A stretch of 14,198 nucleotides of DNA from Treponema sp. (GTDB taxonomy: Bacteria > Spirochaetota > Spirochaetia > Treponematales > Treponemataceae): positions 1 to 14,198 of the forward strand of contig JAHAZL010000003.1 in assembly GCA_018384055.1 (NCBI GenBank), in the 5' to 3' direction. Positions 6,941-14,024 of the stretch are shown in pieces; position 1 is the stretch's first letter; each line of letters opens with the position of its first letter. The translations under genes and the position numbers were made by a program. The notes beneath the pieces were generated by a model. It ran no database searches. It saw only the letters and a list, made by a program, of their open reading frames with translations, and had not been told where the DNA came from.

Positions 6941-7750
6941 TCAAGTCAACTGTTCAAAAGAATTTCTCAAAAGGTTGAGAAACTGTGCCTTTATAATTGG
7001 ATCTTCATTTTCGAAAGTCTTTTCAGTTTTGTAAACAGTCTTTGCTTCTTCAATGAGACTGTCAATCATTTTTTCTGTAAGGGGAAGTCTTGTACCGATA
7101 ATTTTGTTTTCGAATTCCGGGGAATAGAAAACGGTGTTGCCTGCAAATACAACCCTGATGTTGGCAATCATTCCTCGCTGAGTTTCTACAAGAAAAGTAA
7201 AGCTTGCGGAAAGTGGAGACAGTTTGTTTGTAGGTCCTATTCTTTTGAAAACCTGAACATCCCATTCTTCAAGAGGAATTCTGATTTTTGTAAGGAGTTT
7301 TTTTTCTGGTACCCCATTAAATTTGCTGAACTGAACTATTTTTGTATCTGTTGAATCTTTTATTTCAAGACGTGCATTGAGTGCAAGAAGCGGAGCCCAT
7401 AATGTATGCTTTATTCCCTTTGCACAAATGTTCCCGCCAATGGTTGCAATGTTTCTGATCTGCTCCGTTCCAATGCTCTTTAATGCATCAAGGAAAAAAT
7501 CAGGAAGTCTACCTGCCCCCGATGAAATTATTTTATTAATGGTGACTGCAGAACCATATTCTATATACCTTTCATGCCTGTCTATTGTTAAAAGTTCAGG
7601 AATGGCACGAATGGAAACAGATTTGTCTTTCAGGGTTTCGATGTCTGTTCCTGTACATCCTGCAAGAATCTGTACTTCGTCAGTGTTCTTGAAGTGAAAA
7701 AGAACATCTGCAAGTTTCTTTGAAATCAATACCGTTTTATTTTTTTGCAT
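6941..7750 (-). CDS. FAD-binding subunit of a xanthine dehydrogenase/CO dehydrogenase-like complex
   Basis: A 269-residue protein of the FAD-binding molybdopterin-dehydrogenase family (CoxM/XdhB type), which passes electrons from the 2Fe-2S subunit to an acceptor. The flavin motif IATIGGNI (101-108) is intact, and VFAGNTVFYSPEFE (201-214) followed by IIGTRL fits the C-terminal FAD-subunit domain. The first flavin loop, usually AGGTDL, is altered to AGCTGTDI (30-37). The common SDxxP stretch after TIGGN is replaced by KGIKHTLWAP. I chose ATG 7750 with AAGGA just upstream. An ATG at 7840 would overlap the 2Fe-2S gene by more than 100 bases and adds residues unlike the family. It is the last gene of the operon and overlaps the 2Fe-2S gene by 14 bases. 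Slightly short for the family (about 280-300). FAD binding is probable but not certain. Confidence 0.8.
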   Translation of the reverse strand: MQKNKTVLISKKLADVLFHFKNTDEVQILAGCTGTDIETLKDKSVSIRAIPELLTIDRHERYIEYGSAVTINKIISSGAGRLPDFFLDALKSIGTEQIRNIATIGGNICAKGIKHTLWAPLLALNARLEIKDSTDTKIVQFSKFNGVPEKKLLTKIRIPLEEWDVQVFKRIGPTNKLSPLSASFTFLVETQRGMIANIRVVFAGNTVFYSPEFENKIIGTRLPLTEKMIDSLIEEAKTVYKTEKTFENEDPIIKAQFLNLLRNSFEQLT

Positions 7751-8228
7751 TTGTCCTTTTTCCTTCTCTGGCGTGCATTGCAGCAACTGCATAAAGAATT
7801 CCGTTAGTAAGGGTTGTAAAATCCGTACAGCAGGAATCAAGATTCTTTATGGCTGTGTGAATCTGTTCAAGGGTAGGCCTGTGATATTTTGTGAGTATTG
7901 AGTAAGCTGTAAAAATTTTCCCGCTGCTGCAATATCCGCACATATGAATTCCAGCCTGATTAAAGCCTGTAGTTATATCCTGATAAATCGGGTTGTTCTT
8001 AAAGTGCTCAAGGGTTACAATGCTGCTGTCCCTTATGATTCCCATTGGAATTTTGCAGCTTGGAACTGAGGTTCCGTCCAAAAGAACTGTGCAGTTTCCG
8101 CAGATTCCTTTTTCGCATCCACATTTAACTGAATAAAGCTGTTCTCTTCTGAGAATGTAAAGCAAAGTGTCTGTTGGTTCTGCAGACAAAACGATTTTCT
8201 TATCATTCAGCGTCAATGGAATTTTCAT
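7737..8228 (-). CDS. 2Fe-2S subunit of a xanthine dehydrogenase/CO dehydrogenase-like complex
   Basis: A 163-residue iron-sulphur protein of the CoxS/XdhC type, normal length, which relays electrons between the molybdenum and FAD subunits. The N-terminal ferredoxin-like cluster is intact: C38, C43 and C46 in GCEKGICGNCTVL, plus C58 in PSC. The second, helical-bundle cluster has C97 and C100 (MCGYC). Its last motif, normally CRCTGY, here reads SCCTDF (132-137), so the cysteine expected at 132 is serine and the usual arginine position (133) is cysteine. Whether C133 can replace the missing ligand is unknown. An extra cysteine lies at 36. It overlaps the large-subunit gene by 26 bases and the FAD gene by 14, indicating coupled translation in a leftward operon. 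The ATG has GGAG ten bases upstream, which is rather far. Confidence 0.87.
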   Translation of the reverse strand: MKIPLTLNDKKIVLSAEPTDTLLYILRREQLYSVKCGCEKGICGNCTVLLDGTSVPSCKIPMGIIRDSSIVTLEHFKNNPIYQDITTGFNQAGIHMCGYCSSGKIFTAYSILTKYHRPTLEQIHTAIKNLDSCCTDFTTLTNGILYAVAAMHAREGKRTNAKK

Positions 8229-10527
8229 TTTCTGTCCGCTCCTTTTCTTCTTCTTTATTTCCTGTTTCAGCCTTTTCCTGTTCTTCTTTCAGTTTTCTGA
8301 GCAATGCCTTCTGTTCCTTAATCTTCTTGAAAATGGTATCGGTTTTAAGCGGAATTGAATTGATTGTACAGTTGAGTGCCTGGGTCAATGCCTGCGTAAA
8401 TGCTGCGGGTATTACCTGGTAGACAAGTTCTCCAATCTGCGATGAATCATTTTCAGACTGGCAGAAAGAAATTTTCACCTGTGGATATTCAATTCTATCA
8501 TCTTCATAAAGCCTTTCAAGAGTCCTTTGAACAGCAAGTTTAATGGAAGCTGATGCAGCCTGAGTGTTCAAAATCTTTCCTCCATCGGCAACAATATTGA
8601 TGCTTCTTATGTGTTCACGGTAAGTGCAGGGATTGATTTCAAGTTCAAGTATTGCTGCAATAAATGAAGTGCTGTGAAATGGTTTTCCTGTAAAGTTAAG
8701 GTGGTCCCATTCTTTTTTCTGTGATGCTGTAACTTTCTTTCGTACGGTGTAGGGTAGTTTATCCGATGCTTTTTTTCTTTTAATTGTTTCACAGCATTTT
8801 TTTAGGAGCGAAGTCATGATGCTGATGCTGGAGTAAACGTTTTCAGGCAGAGGCGGTTCATCTCCATTTTTGAAGGTTGAATTGAAGTTAACGTTTGATG
8901 CAGGAATTTCAAGAATTTCTGCGACAGTCTTTGAACAGATTTCCTGAATTGAAGCAGAAACTGGGGGACATAAAATTGTAACTGTAGAATCTTTTTCAAG
9001 GGTAACTTCAAGAGATTGGGCAGATTCATAGACTTCTGAGCCATAATAGCCTGTTCCTTCAAAAGCACATGCCAGACCTATTCCTCTCATTGGGGAAGAG
9101 AAAAGGGAAACATATTCTTTAGGCCCGGTCTGCATTTTCCAATCGCTTGAATCCAAATGATAGGATGCATATTTTCTGTTGAAGTCGCTTTTGCTTGCGA
9201 CAGCTTCAAGGGCTTCTCTTGTTTTATTCAGTGAAAATAGGAACGGTGACCTTGTATTTTTTGTTTTCTGATCGTTTCTTTCAGGTTTGTTAAGGATCCT
9301 GAATTCCAATGGCGTAAGGTTACACATCTGGCAAACAAGATTCATCTGGTTTTCGACAGCATAGAAAGCCGCAGAGTCAATTAGCTGGATGTCCACTGAA
9401 GAAGCCGGTTTATGGGAACTTGTTGCTGTTGCAGTAATGAGAAGGTTTTCCGGACAATATATTCCGCAGGATGCAATGCAAAGTCTGTCGATGATTTCTT
9501 GAGCAAATGGATTTGCAAATCCTGCGTCAACTTTTATGTCAACTTTCATGGCAAGAAGTTTTCCTTCTTCGTTGATTGCAGTTTTATGAGTTATGCTGAT
9601 AGGCTGAATAGTGTTAAGAAATTCATCCTGTTCTTTTCTGGTAAAAACAAGTTTGACCGGTTTTTTACATTTGTTTGCTGCTGACGCAACCTGACAAGCA
9701 AGTATAGAGTTGTACCAGATGCTGTTGGTTCCCCTGTTTGTTGAAGTGGTTTTTTTTAGGTTAATGTTTTCAGCTTCAATAGCCATCGTTTCAGAAACAA
9801 TGCTTCTCAAACTTCCGAGCCACTGGGTAGGTGTTAGAATGGTAAGAGTCTCATCTTTCCAGAAGCATAACGCACCGTTGGGTTCTCCGTAGTCTGTAGT
9901 CTTGAATGCGTAAGTCCAATCCTTTTCAAGTACATGAGGTGCATTTTCAAAAATGGTATCAATGCCAGGAATTTCCCCGTCCTCATCTTCTTCGAAACAA
10001 GGTCCAAACTTCAATGTTTTTTCTGCAAGCTTGTCGGAAAAAAATTCTTCCTTGATCTCTTTCAAAGCTTCAATTTCTTTCTTCTGGGCATTGAGCTGTC
10101 TTTTTGTAATTTTCTTTTCTGGGTTTTCCAGAGAACCTGCGGCAATAAGATCTTCATCCGGAAGATAGTCTTCGATGGTGTTTGTATCTACAGTAATTTC
10201 AAGTTCTTCAACAAGGGAGTGAAGGGTTGTTTCGTCAGGACCAACAAGAAGTCCCAAAGGCTCGCCTTCATAGGAAATGTTTCCTTCACAGAAAACGGGA
10301 ATCTTTCCGTTTGGCGTATCAATAAGGTTTGTTCCCGGAATGTCTCTTGCCGTTACTAGAGTGTATCCTTCAGGAAGGTCTGGATGAGAAATGGATTTTA
10401 TGATTCCTTCTTTAGCTGGACTCCTTACGGTCACTGCATAAAGCATTCCGTCCATGGTAAGGTCACTGTAGAATTCTTTCTGAAATGAAAATTTTAGAGT
10501 TCTTGCAGCAGTGATTTTTTTAGACAT
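8203..10527 (-). CDS. divergent molybdopterin-subunit homologue of xanthine dehydrogenase/aldehyde oxidase family
   Basis: A 774-residue protein whose order of segments follows the large subunit of molybdenum hydroxylases. There is a hammerhead-type N-terminal domain (DGMLYAVTVRSP at 26-37, SYEGEPLGLLVG at 85-96), GEPNGA (214-219), VKLVFTRKE (291-299), GIYCPEN (355-361), RGIG (481-484) and a C-terminal IGELVYQVIPAAF. E700 there matches the catalytic glutamate of the usual GEP motif. The pterin-cofactor loops are not conserved. GGGFGGK is replaced by TTSTNRGTNSIWYN (260-273), RGFGxPQ by VDIQLIDSAAF (378-388), GQGxxT by SASIQEICS (524-532), and EGQ in the last domain by SAS. There is also a charged insert (about 135-185) and a lysine/glutamate-rich tail (733-774), probably coiled coil. 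Start ATG 10527 has GGGAG nine bases upstream; the ATG at 10560 lies further inside degT. It may bind an altered cofactor, or none. The substrate cannot be predicted. Confidence 0.75.
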   Translation of the reverse strand: MSKKITAARTLKFSFQKEFYSDLTMDGMLYAVTVRSPAKEGIIKSISHPDLPEGYTLVTARDIPGTNLIDTPNGKIPVFCEGNISYEGEPLGLLVGPDETTLHSLVEELEITVDTNTIEDYLPDEDLIAAGSLENPEKKITKRQLNAQKKEIEALKEIKEEFFSDKLAEKTLKFGPCFEEDEDGEIPGIDTIFENAPHVLEKDWTYAFKTTDYGEPNGALCFWKDETLTILTPTQWLGSLRSIVSETMAIEAENINLKKTTSTNRGTNSIWYNSILACQVASAANKCKKPVKLVFTRKEQDEFLNTIQPISITHKTAINEEGKLLAMKVDIKVDAGFANPFAQEIIDRLCIASCGIYCPENLLITATATSSHKPASSVDIQLIDSAAFYAVENQMNLVCQMCNLTPLEFRILNKPERNDQKTKNTRSPFLFSLNKTREALEAVASKSDFNRKYASYHLDSSDWKMQTGPKEYVSLFSSPMRGIGLACAFEGTGYYGSEVYESAQSLEVTLEKDSTVTILCPPVSASIQEICSKTVAEILEIPASNVNFNSTFKNGDEPPLPENVYSSISIMTSLLKKCCETIKRKKASDKLPYTVRKKVTASQKKEWDHLNFTGKPFHSTSFIAAILELEINPCTYREHIRSINIVADGGKILNTQAASASIKLAVQRTLERLYEDDRIEYPQVKISFCQSENDSSQIGELVYQVIPAAFTQALTQALNCTINSIPLKTDTIFKKIKEQKALLRKLKEEQEKAETGNKEEEKERTENENSIDAE

Positions 10528-11698
10528 GGTGTTTTTCTCCCACGGCCTTAACGCATTCAATCACATAGTCAGTCATCTCTTCAGTCATGTCTGGCCAGAG
10601 AGGAAGTGAAATTGTTTCAAGATATTTTTCCTCTGCGTTAGGAAAATTTTCTGCCTTGAAGTCCGGATATAACTCCTTCCAATATGAAAAATGGAAAATC
10701 GGAATGAAGTGCATTGAAATGCCAAGTCCTCTTTCCTGAAGTTCCTTTGCAAAAACATTTCTGTCGCAATCCAGTATTTCAAGATTGAGCCTCATTAAAT
10801 AAAGATGACGGGAATCTCCCTTCGAAGTTGGCGGAATTTTAATGAAGTCGAGCTTTGAAAATTCCCTGTTGTATTTTTCAACATGAACCTTTCTCTTCTC
10901 GTCAAATTCATCAGCTTTTGCCAGCTGAACCCTACCGATTGCTGCCAGAATGTCAGGAAGATTGCTCTTAAAGCCAGGTGCGATGATGTCGTATTCCCAG
11001 CTTGCCTTTGTTGAAGTATATCTGTCCCATGCATCACGATTCATGCCGTGAAGGCGCATCTGCGACATTCTCTTTGCAAGAACGTCATTGTTTGTTGTTA
11101 CCATACCGCCTTCACCGGTGGTCATGGTTTTTGTAGCATAGAAACTGAAAACACCAACATCACCGATGGTTCCGGCAAATCCCAAATCAGTTGGGGAAGG
11201 GAAGGAGTGTGCGCAATCTTCGATTACGTAAACACCATGTTTTTTTGCAATCTTCATTATGCGTTTCATGTTGCATACATTGCCCGCAATGTGAACTGGA
11301 ACTATGGCAACAACATTTTTCCCTTTTTCGCTATCAAGAATTTTATCAATGCTTTCAGGATCAATGGAGTAGTTGTCCTTTTCAATGTCTGCAAAGTAAA
11401 CGTCAGCATCCAGATGTCTTGCGCTTGCTGCAGTTGAAACAAAAGTGTATGGAGTTGTAATTACAGCTTTGCCTGCTTTTACACCGCAGGCTTCCATTGC
11501 CATAATCATTCCGCTTGTATTGCTGTTAACTGCAAGGGCGTGCTTGGCACCGGTTTTAGCTGCGAACTCTTTTTCAAATTCATGAGCTTCGTTTCCTGTA
11601 GTAAGCCAACCGGAACGGAGAACCCTTACTGCAGCATCTTCTTCTTCCTTGCCTATGGATGCCTTGAAAAAAGGCACTGTCATTTTATTTTCACTCAT
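10520..11698 (-). CDS. DegT/DnrJ/EryC1-family PLP-dependent sugar aminotransferase
   Basis: A 392-residue fold-type I aminotransferase of the nucleotide-sugar (DegT/ArnB/PglE) group, which moves an amino group, usually from glutamate, to a keto-sugar nucleotide. Landmarks: PFFKASIGKEEEDA at the start, RSGWLTTG (28-35), NSNTSGM (58-64), TTPYTFVSTA (81-90), and VIEDCAHS (158-165) whose D161 contacts the pyridoxal nitrogen. FSFYATKTMTTGEGGM (184-199) carries the PLP-binding K190. ATG 11698 shares one base with the dehydratase stop (TAATG), and AAGGTGG lies seven bases upstream. The gene before it makes a 4-keto-6-deoxy sugar nucleotide, which is the natural substrate, so the pair likely makes a 4-amino-4,6-dideoxy sugar for a glycan, lipid or protein modification. 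No acetyl- or glycosyltransferase is present here. Exact sugar unknown. Confidence 0.92.
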   Translation of the reverse strand: MSENKMTVPFFKASIGKEEEDAAVRVLRSGWLTTGNEAHEFEKEFAAKTGAKHALAVNSNTSGMIMAMEACGVKAGKAVITTPYTFVSTAASARHLDADVYFADIEKDNYSIDPESIDKILDSEKGKNVVAIVPVHIAGNVCNMKRIMKIAKKHGVYVIEDCAHSFPSPTDLGFAGTIGDVGVFSFYATKTMTTGEGGMVTTNNDVLAKRMSQMRLHGMNRDAWDRYTSTKASWEYDIIAPGFKSNLPDILAAIGRVQLAKADEFDEKRKVHVEKYNREFSKLDFIKIPPTSKGDSRHLYLMRLNLEILDCDRNVFAKELQERGLGISMHFIPIFHFSYWKELYPDFKAENFPNAEEKYLETISLPLWPDMTEEMTDYVIECVKAVGEKHHV

Positions 11699-13230
11699 TA
11701 AAGAACCACCTTGACCGATGTGGCCATGTCTATCTGGAGACCTTCCTTTTCCTTCTCAATGTAGAACTGGTCCAGAGTTGGAACTGCCTGCCTCAAAATC
11801 TGCTTGAGTTCAATGCTGTTTCTGTAGAGCTTTTCCTTGCCTTTTGTAAATGTACAGATTGGTTCAAGTTTTTCTATGAGTTCCTGAAGGTTAAAGGTTT
11901 TAGGCGGAATGTTTGTAAGAACAAGAATCTTCTTGTATTCAGTTGGCTTTGGATTTTCTTCATCAAGCCACAATGGCTCTTCAAGCCTTTCTCCCCTGCG
12001 GCATCCGATGTACTGGATCTTAATGTCCTCGTCAGGAGTAAAACCCGAAAACTTGATGATCTGTCTTGCAAGGTCAACGATTTTAATAGGATCGCCCATG
12101 TCAAGCAGGTAACTGAAACCGTTTTTACCGACTCCACCAGTCTGTAGGACAAGGGAACAGGCTTCAGGAATTGTCATGAAGTAGCGTTCCATGTTTGGAT
12201 CCGTAACTGTTACAGGTCCACCGTTTTTAATCTGCTCCATAAAAATCGGCAGAATTGAACCGCGGCTTCCAAGAACATTTCCAAAACGGACGAACATGAA
12301 GGATTGGTTCTCCTTTGTCTTTTTGGAATATTCGTTCACGAGTTTTTCGCAGAGCATTTTGCTTACGCCGTAAACACTTACAGGATCAACGGCCTTGTCG
12401 GTGGAAATGAGGACGAATCTTTCAACGCCAAATTCAAGGGCAGCATCAAGAAGGTTCTTTGTTCCAAATACATTGTTTTCGATGGAAGCAACGGAGTTTT
12501 CCTCCATCATTGGAACATGCTTGTAGGCAGCACAGTGAAAGATGACGTCGGCATGGGTGTGTGAAATAATGTAGCGAACATATTCCTTGTCCTTCATGTC
12601 GCCGATGATTGGAACTACGGAAGCTTTCTGTCCAACGCCTTCATTCTGAAGAACATGAAGCTCGCGGTAAATGTTTACGATGGAATTTTCTCCGTGTCCA
12701 AAAAGATAAAGTCTTTCAGCACCGCCGGAAAGAAGCTGACGGGCAAGTTCGCTACCGATGGAACCGCCTGCACCAGTAATGAGAACTCTCTTCCCTCGAA
12801 GGTAAGAAAGGCTTTTTGTAAGGGGAATGACGATTGGCGTTCTTCCAAGAATGTCCAGCGGATTAATGTCGCGTGCCTGAATAAAATGAGCCTTGCCGTC
12901 AATGACCTGGCTGATGGAAGGCAAAATTTTGATTTGTGTAAATCCGCACTTCTTTAGGGCAGAGTAGATTTCTCTGATTCTGTCAGTGCCCGCGCTTGGA
13001 ATTGCGATGAGTGCCTGATCGCAGGATGGATCTGGATGAAGTGCATCCGCCATGCTTTCGATAGGGCCAAGAACAGGAATCCCCTCGATTTTAGAACCTA
13101 TAACGTTTTTATCATCGTCCAAAAATGCCGTTACAGTGCCAAATACTTTTTTAGAAACAATGTCTTTTGCTATCATCTGACCTGCAAATCCTGCACCGAT
13201 GATGTACAGTCTGCTTTCTGAGTTGTTCAT
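11698..13230 (-). CDS. nucleotide-sugar 4,6-dehydratase of the CapD/PglF family (soluble form)
   Basis: A 510-residue protein with two nucleotide-binding domains. The N-terminal one (LYIIGAGFAGQMI, 8-20) resembles the CoA-binding-like domain of PglF/WbpM proteins. The second (RVLITGAGGSIGSEL, 148-162) is the SDR NAD(P) site of UDP-GlcNAc 4,6-dehydratases, with FHCAAYKHVPMMEEN (231-245), STDKAVDP (276-283) and FGNVLGSRGS (316-325). The usual N-terminal membrane helices of PglF/WbpM are absent, which explains the shorter length; this form should be cytosolic. The active site reads YGVSK (Y287, K291), a classical SDR YxxxK, whereas long-form PglF/WbpM enzymes have methionine at that tyrosine. 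The product is expected to be a 4-keto-6-deoxy hexose nucleotide, used by the overlapping DegT aminotransferase. GAGGGG just upstream supports ATG 13230. It starts 48 bases after nrdR and may be read from the nrdR promoter. The C-terminal 60 residues are not recognised. Confidence 0.9.
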   Translation of the reverse strand: MNNSESRLYIIGAGFAGQMIAKDIVSKKVFGTVTAFLDDDKNVIGSKIEGIPVLGPIESMADALHPDPSCDQALIAIPSAGTDRIREIYSALKKCGFTQIKILPSISQVIDGKAHFIQARDINPLDILGRTPIVIPLTKSLSYLRGKRVLITGAGGSIGSELARQLLSGGAERLYLFGHGENSIVNIYRELHVLQNEGVGQKASVVPIIGDMKDKEYVRYIISHTHADVIFHCAAYKHVPMMEENSVASIENNVFGTKNLLDAALEFGVERFVLISTDKAVDPVSVYGVSKMLCEKLVNEYSKKTKENQSFMFVRFGNVLGSRGSILPIFMEQIKNGGPVTVTDPNMERYFMTIPEACSLVLQTGGVGKNGFSYLLDMGDPIKIVDLARQIIKFSGFTPDEDIKIQYIGCRRGERLEEPLWLDEENPKPTEYKKILVLTNIPPKTFNLQELIEKLEPICTFTKGKEKLYRNSIELKQILRQAVPTLDQFYIEKEKEGLQIDMATSVKVVL

Positions 13231-13278
13231 TTTCCCCTCGTTTGCCTTGATTTATATCTACCGGTAAATTCGTCAAAA

Positions 13279-13734
13279 TCAAAGCGAAATCTTTTTTACT
13301 TCTTCAATGAATTCTTCAAGGTTGTTGAATTTTCTGTATACGCTGGCAAATCGAATGTAGGCAACCTTGTCCAAAGAGTTCAATCTCTTTAGAACTATTT
13401 CCCCCAGTTGTGCCGTAGAAATTTCCCTGCCTGCTTTTCCTACGGTGTAGGCTTCGTCTTCTATTTCGTTCAGGATCTGGTCCTTCAAGTCAGTGGAAAT
13501 AGGTCTTTTTTCAAGTGCGCGTTCAATTCCCTTTGCAATTTTCTTAATGTCAAAAGGCTGTCTTCTTCCGTCGCGCTTTACAACCATGAATTGCTTTTCT
13601 TCGATTCTTTCAAAGCTTGTAAATCTTTGGCCGCAGGAAAGGCATTCTCTTCTGCGCCTGATGCTTTCGCCGTTTGCAAGTTGTCTTGATTCAAGAACTT
13701 TATCATCAAAGCTGCCGCAATATGGACATCTCAT
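13279..13734 (-). CDS. nrdR: transcriptional repressor NrdR
   Basis: A 151-residue regulator that represses ribonucleotide reductase genes when its ATP-cone domain senses adenine nucleotides. The zinc ribbon has C3, C6, C31 and C34 (MRCPYCGS ... CLSCGQRF), followed by the basic ESIRRRREC region. The ATP cone runs from about residue 48 (MVVKRDGRRQPFD) to about 139, ending in RFASVYRKF. I chose ATG 13734 because MRCPYC is the invariant NrdR start, with a GGGG-type ribosome site eight bases before it. An ATG at 13788 falls inside the promoter. Length is normal. No nrd gene is nearby, so its target must lie elsewhere. The downstream sugar genes probably share its transcript but have no known link to NrdR function. 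Confidence 0.96.
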   Translation of the reverse strand: MRCPYCGSFDDKVLESRQLANGESIRRRRECLSCGQRFTSFERIEEKQFMVVKRDGRRQPFDIKKIAKGIERALEKRPISTDLKDQILNEIEDEAYTVGKAGREISTAQLGEIVLKRLNSLDKVAYIRFASVYRKFNNLEEFIEEVKKISL

Positions 13735-13767
13735 TTTTTTATCCCCGTGTCGATTAAATCTCTTCTT

Positions 13768-13796
13768 ATAATACCAATGAAAAAGCATAAAAACAA
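13768..13796 (-). promoter_or_regulatory. nrdR (and probably operon) promoter
   Basis: Read leftward: TTGTTT (13796-13791), a 17-base spacer, and TATTAT (13773-13768), preceded directly by TGG, giving an extended -10. Transcription would start near 13761, leaving a leader of about 27 bases to the nrdR ATG. The box match is good and its spacing is ideal; no start-site data exist. Confidence 0.6.
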
Positions 13797-13846
13797 GTGT
13801 AGGTGTGTAAAGGTTTTATTTGTTCTTTGTGAAGCAGCCTTCCTTG

Positions 13847-13912
13847 CTAAACCCGCTATCCGCTCCAATGTGCTCGCCAGGGCTCCGCGCATTCCGCTTC
13901 TATCGGGGCTAG
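13847..13912. repeat. G+C-rich intergenic repeat element (CCGCTAT...CTATCGGGGCTAG type)
   Basis: The segment begins CTAAACCCGCTATCCGC, ends CCGCTTCTATCGGGGCTAG, and is much richer in G+C than the flanking sequence. Its other strand reads TAGCCCCGATAGAAGCGG ... GGAGCGGATAGCGGG. I recognise this pattern from intergenic regions of diverse bacteria, especially Bacteroidetes, but know no established name for it. It encodes no credible protein. Only one copy is in the window, so its repeat status rests on recognition. Confidence 0.45.
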
Positions 13913-13948
13913 TCGGGTGTAAAAATCACGCGTCAAAAACGTGGCCAG

Positions 13949-13963
13949 AGGGGACAGACCCCT
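13949..13963. repeat. short inverted repeat AGGGG-ACAGA-CCCCT
   Basis: Perfect 5-base arms around ACAGA, containing GGGGACAGACCCC, a motif that recurs between genes in many bacterial genomes. No T-run follows, so it is not an intrinsic terminator. It sits between the two larger repeat types. Confidence 0.5.
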
Positions 13964-13971
13964 TCCTCGCC

Positions 13972-14006
13972 CGTCATTGCGAGGAGCCGCAGGCGACGGG
14001 GCAATC
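13972..14006. repeat. CGTCATTGCGAG...GCAATC palindromic repeat, copy 1
   Basis: Starts CGTCATTGCGAGGAGCCG and ends GGCGACGGGGCAATC, with ATTGC and GCAAT as opposed ends and CGTC/GACG inside. It belongs to a dispersed palindromic repeat seen between genes in many bacteria. The second copy follows 18 bases on in the same direction. Confidence 0.8.
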
Positions 14007-14024
14007 AACAATCCTAGCCCCACT

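Noticed and set aside
6923..7354. 143-residue rightward open frame opposite the FAD subunit
   Set aside because: Antisense shadow. It starts just after the queA terminator, and its composition is unlike the real genes.
7751..7840. Upstream extension of the FAD subunit to an ATG at 7840
   Set aside because: It would overlap the 2Fe-2S gene by 104 bases and adds residues without family similarity. ATG 7750 has a ribosome site.
9934..10359. 141-residue open frame opposite the molybdopterin-subunit gene
   Set aside because: Antisense shadow of a real gene. It is Phe/Cys/Lys-rich, has no recognised motif, and has no promoter or ribosome site that stands out.
10528..10560. Upstream start of the molybdopterin-subunit homologue at 10560
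   Set aside because: ATG 10527 has GGGAG upstream. The extra 11 residues lie wholly within degT.
13251..13276. Separate dehydratase promoter (TTGACG at 13276-13271 with TATAAA at 13256-13251, - strand)
   Set aside because: The boxes look good singly, but the spacer is only 14 bases. Transcription from the nrdR promoter is the simpler reading, though a weak internal promoter cannot be excluded.
13735..13788. Longer NrdR starting at 13788
   Set aside because: It lies over the promoter, and NrdR proteins begin at MRCPYC.
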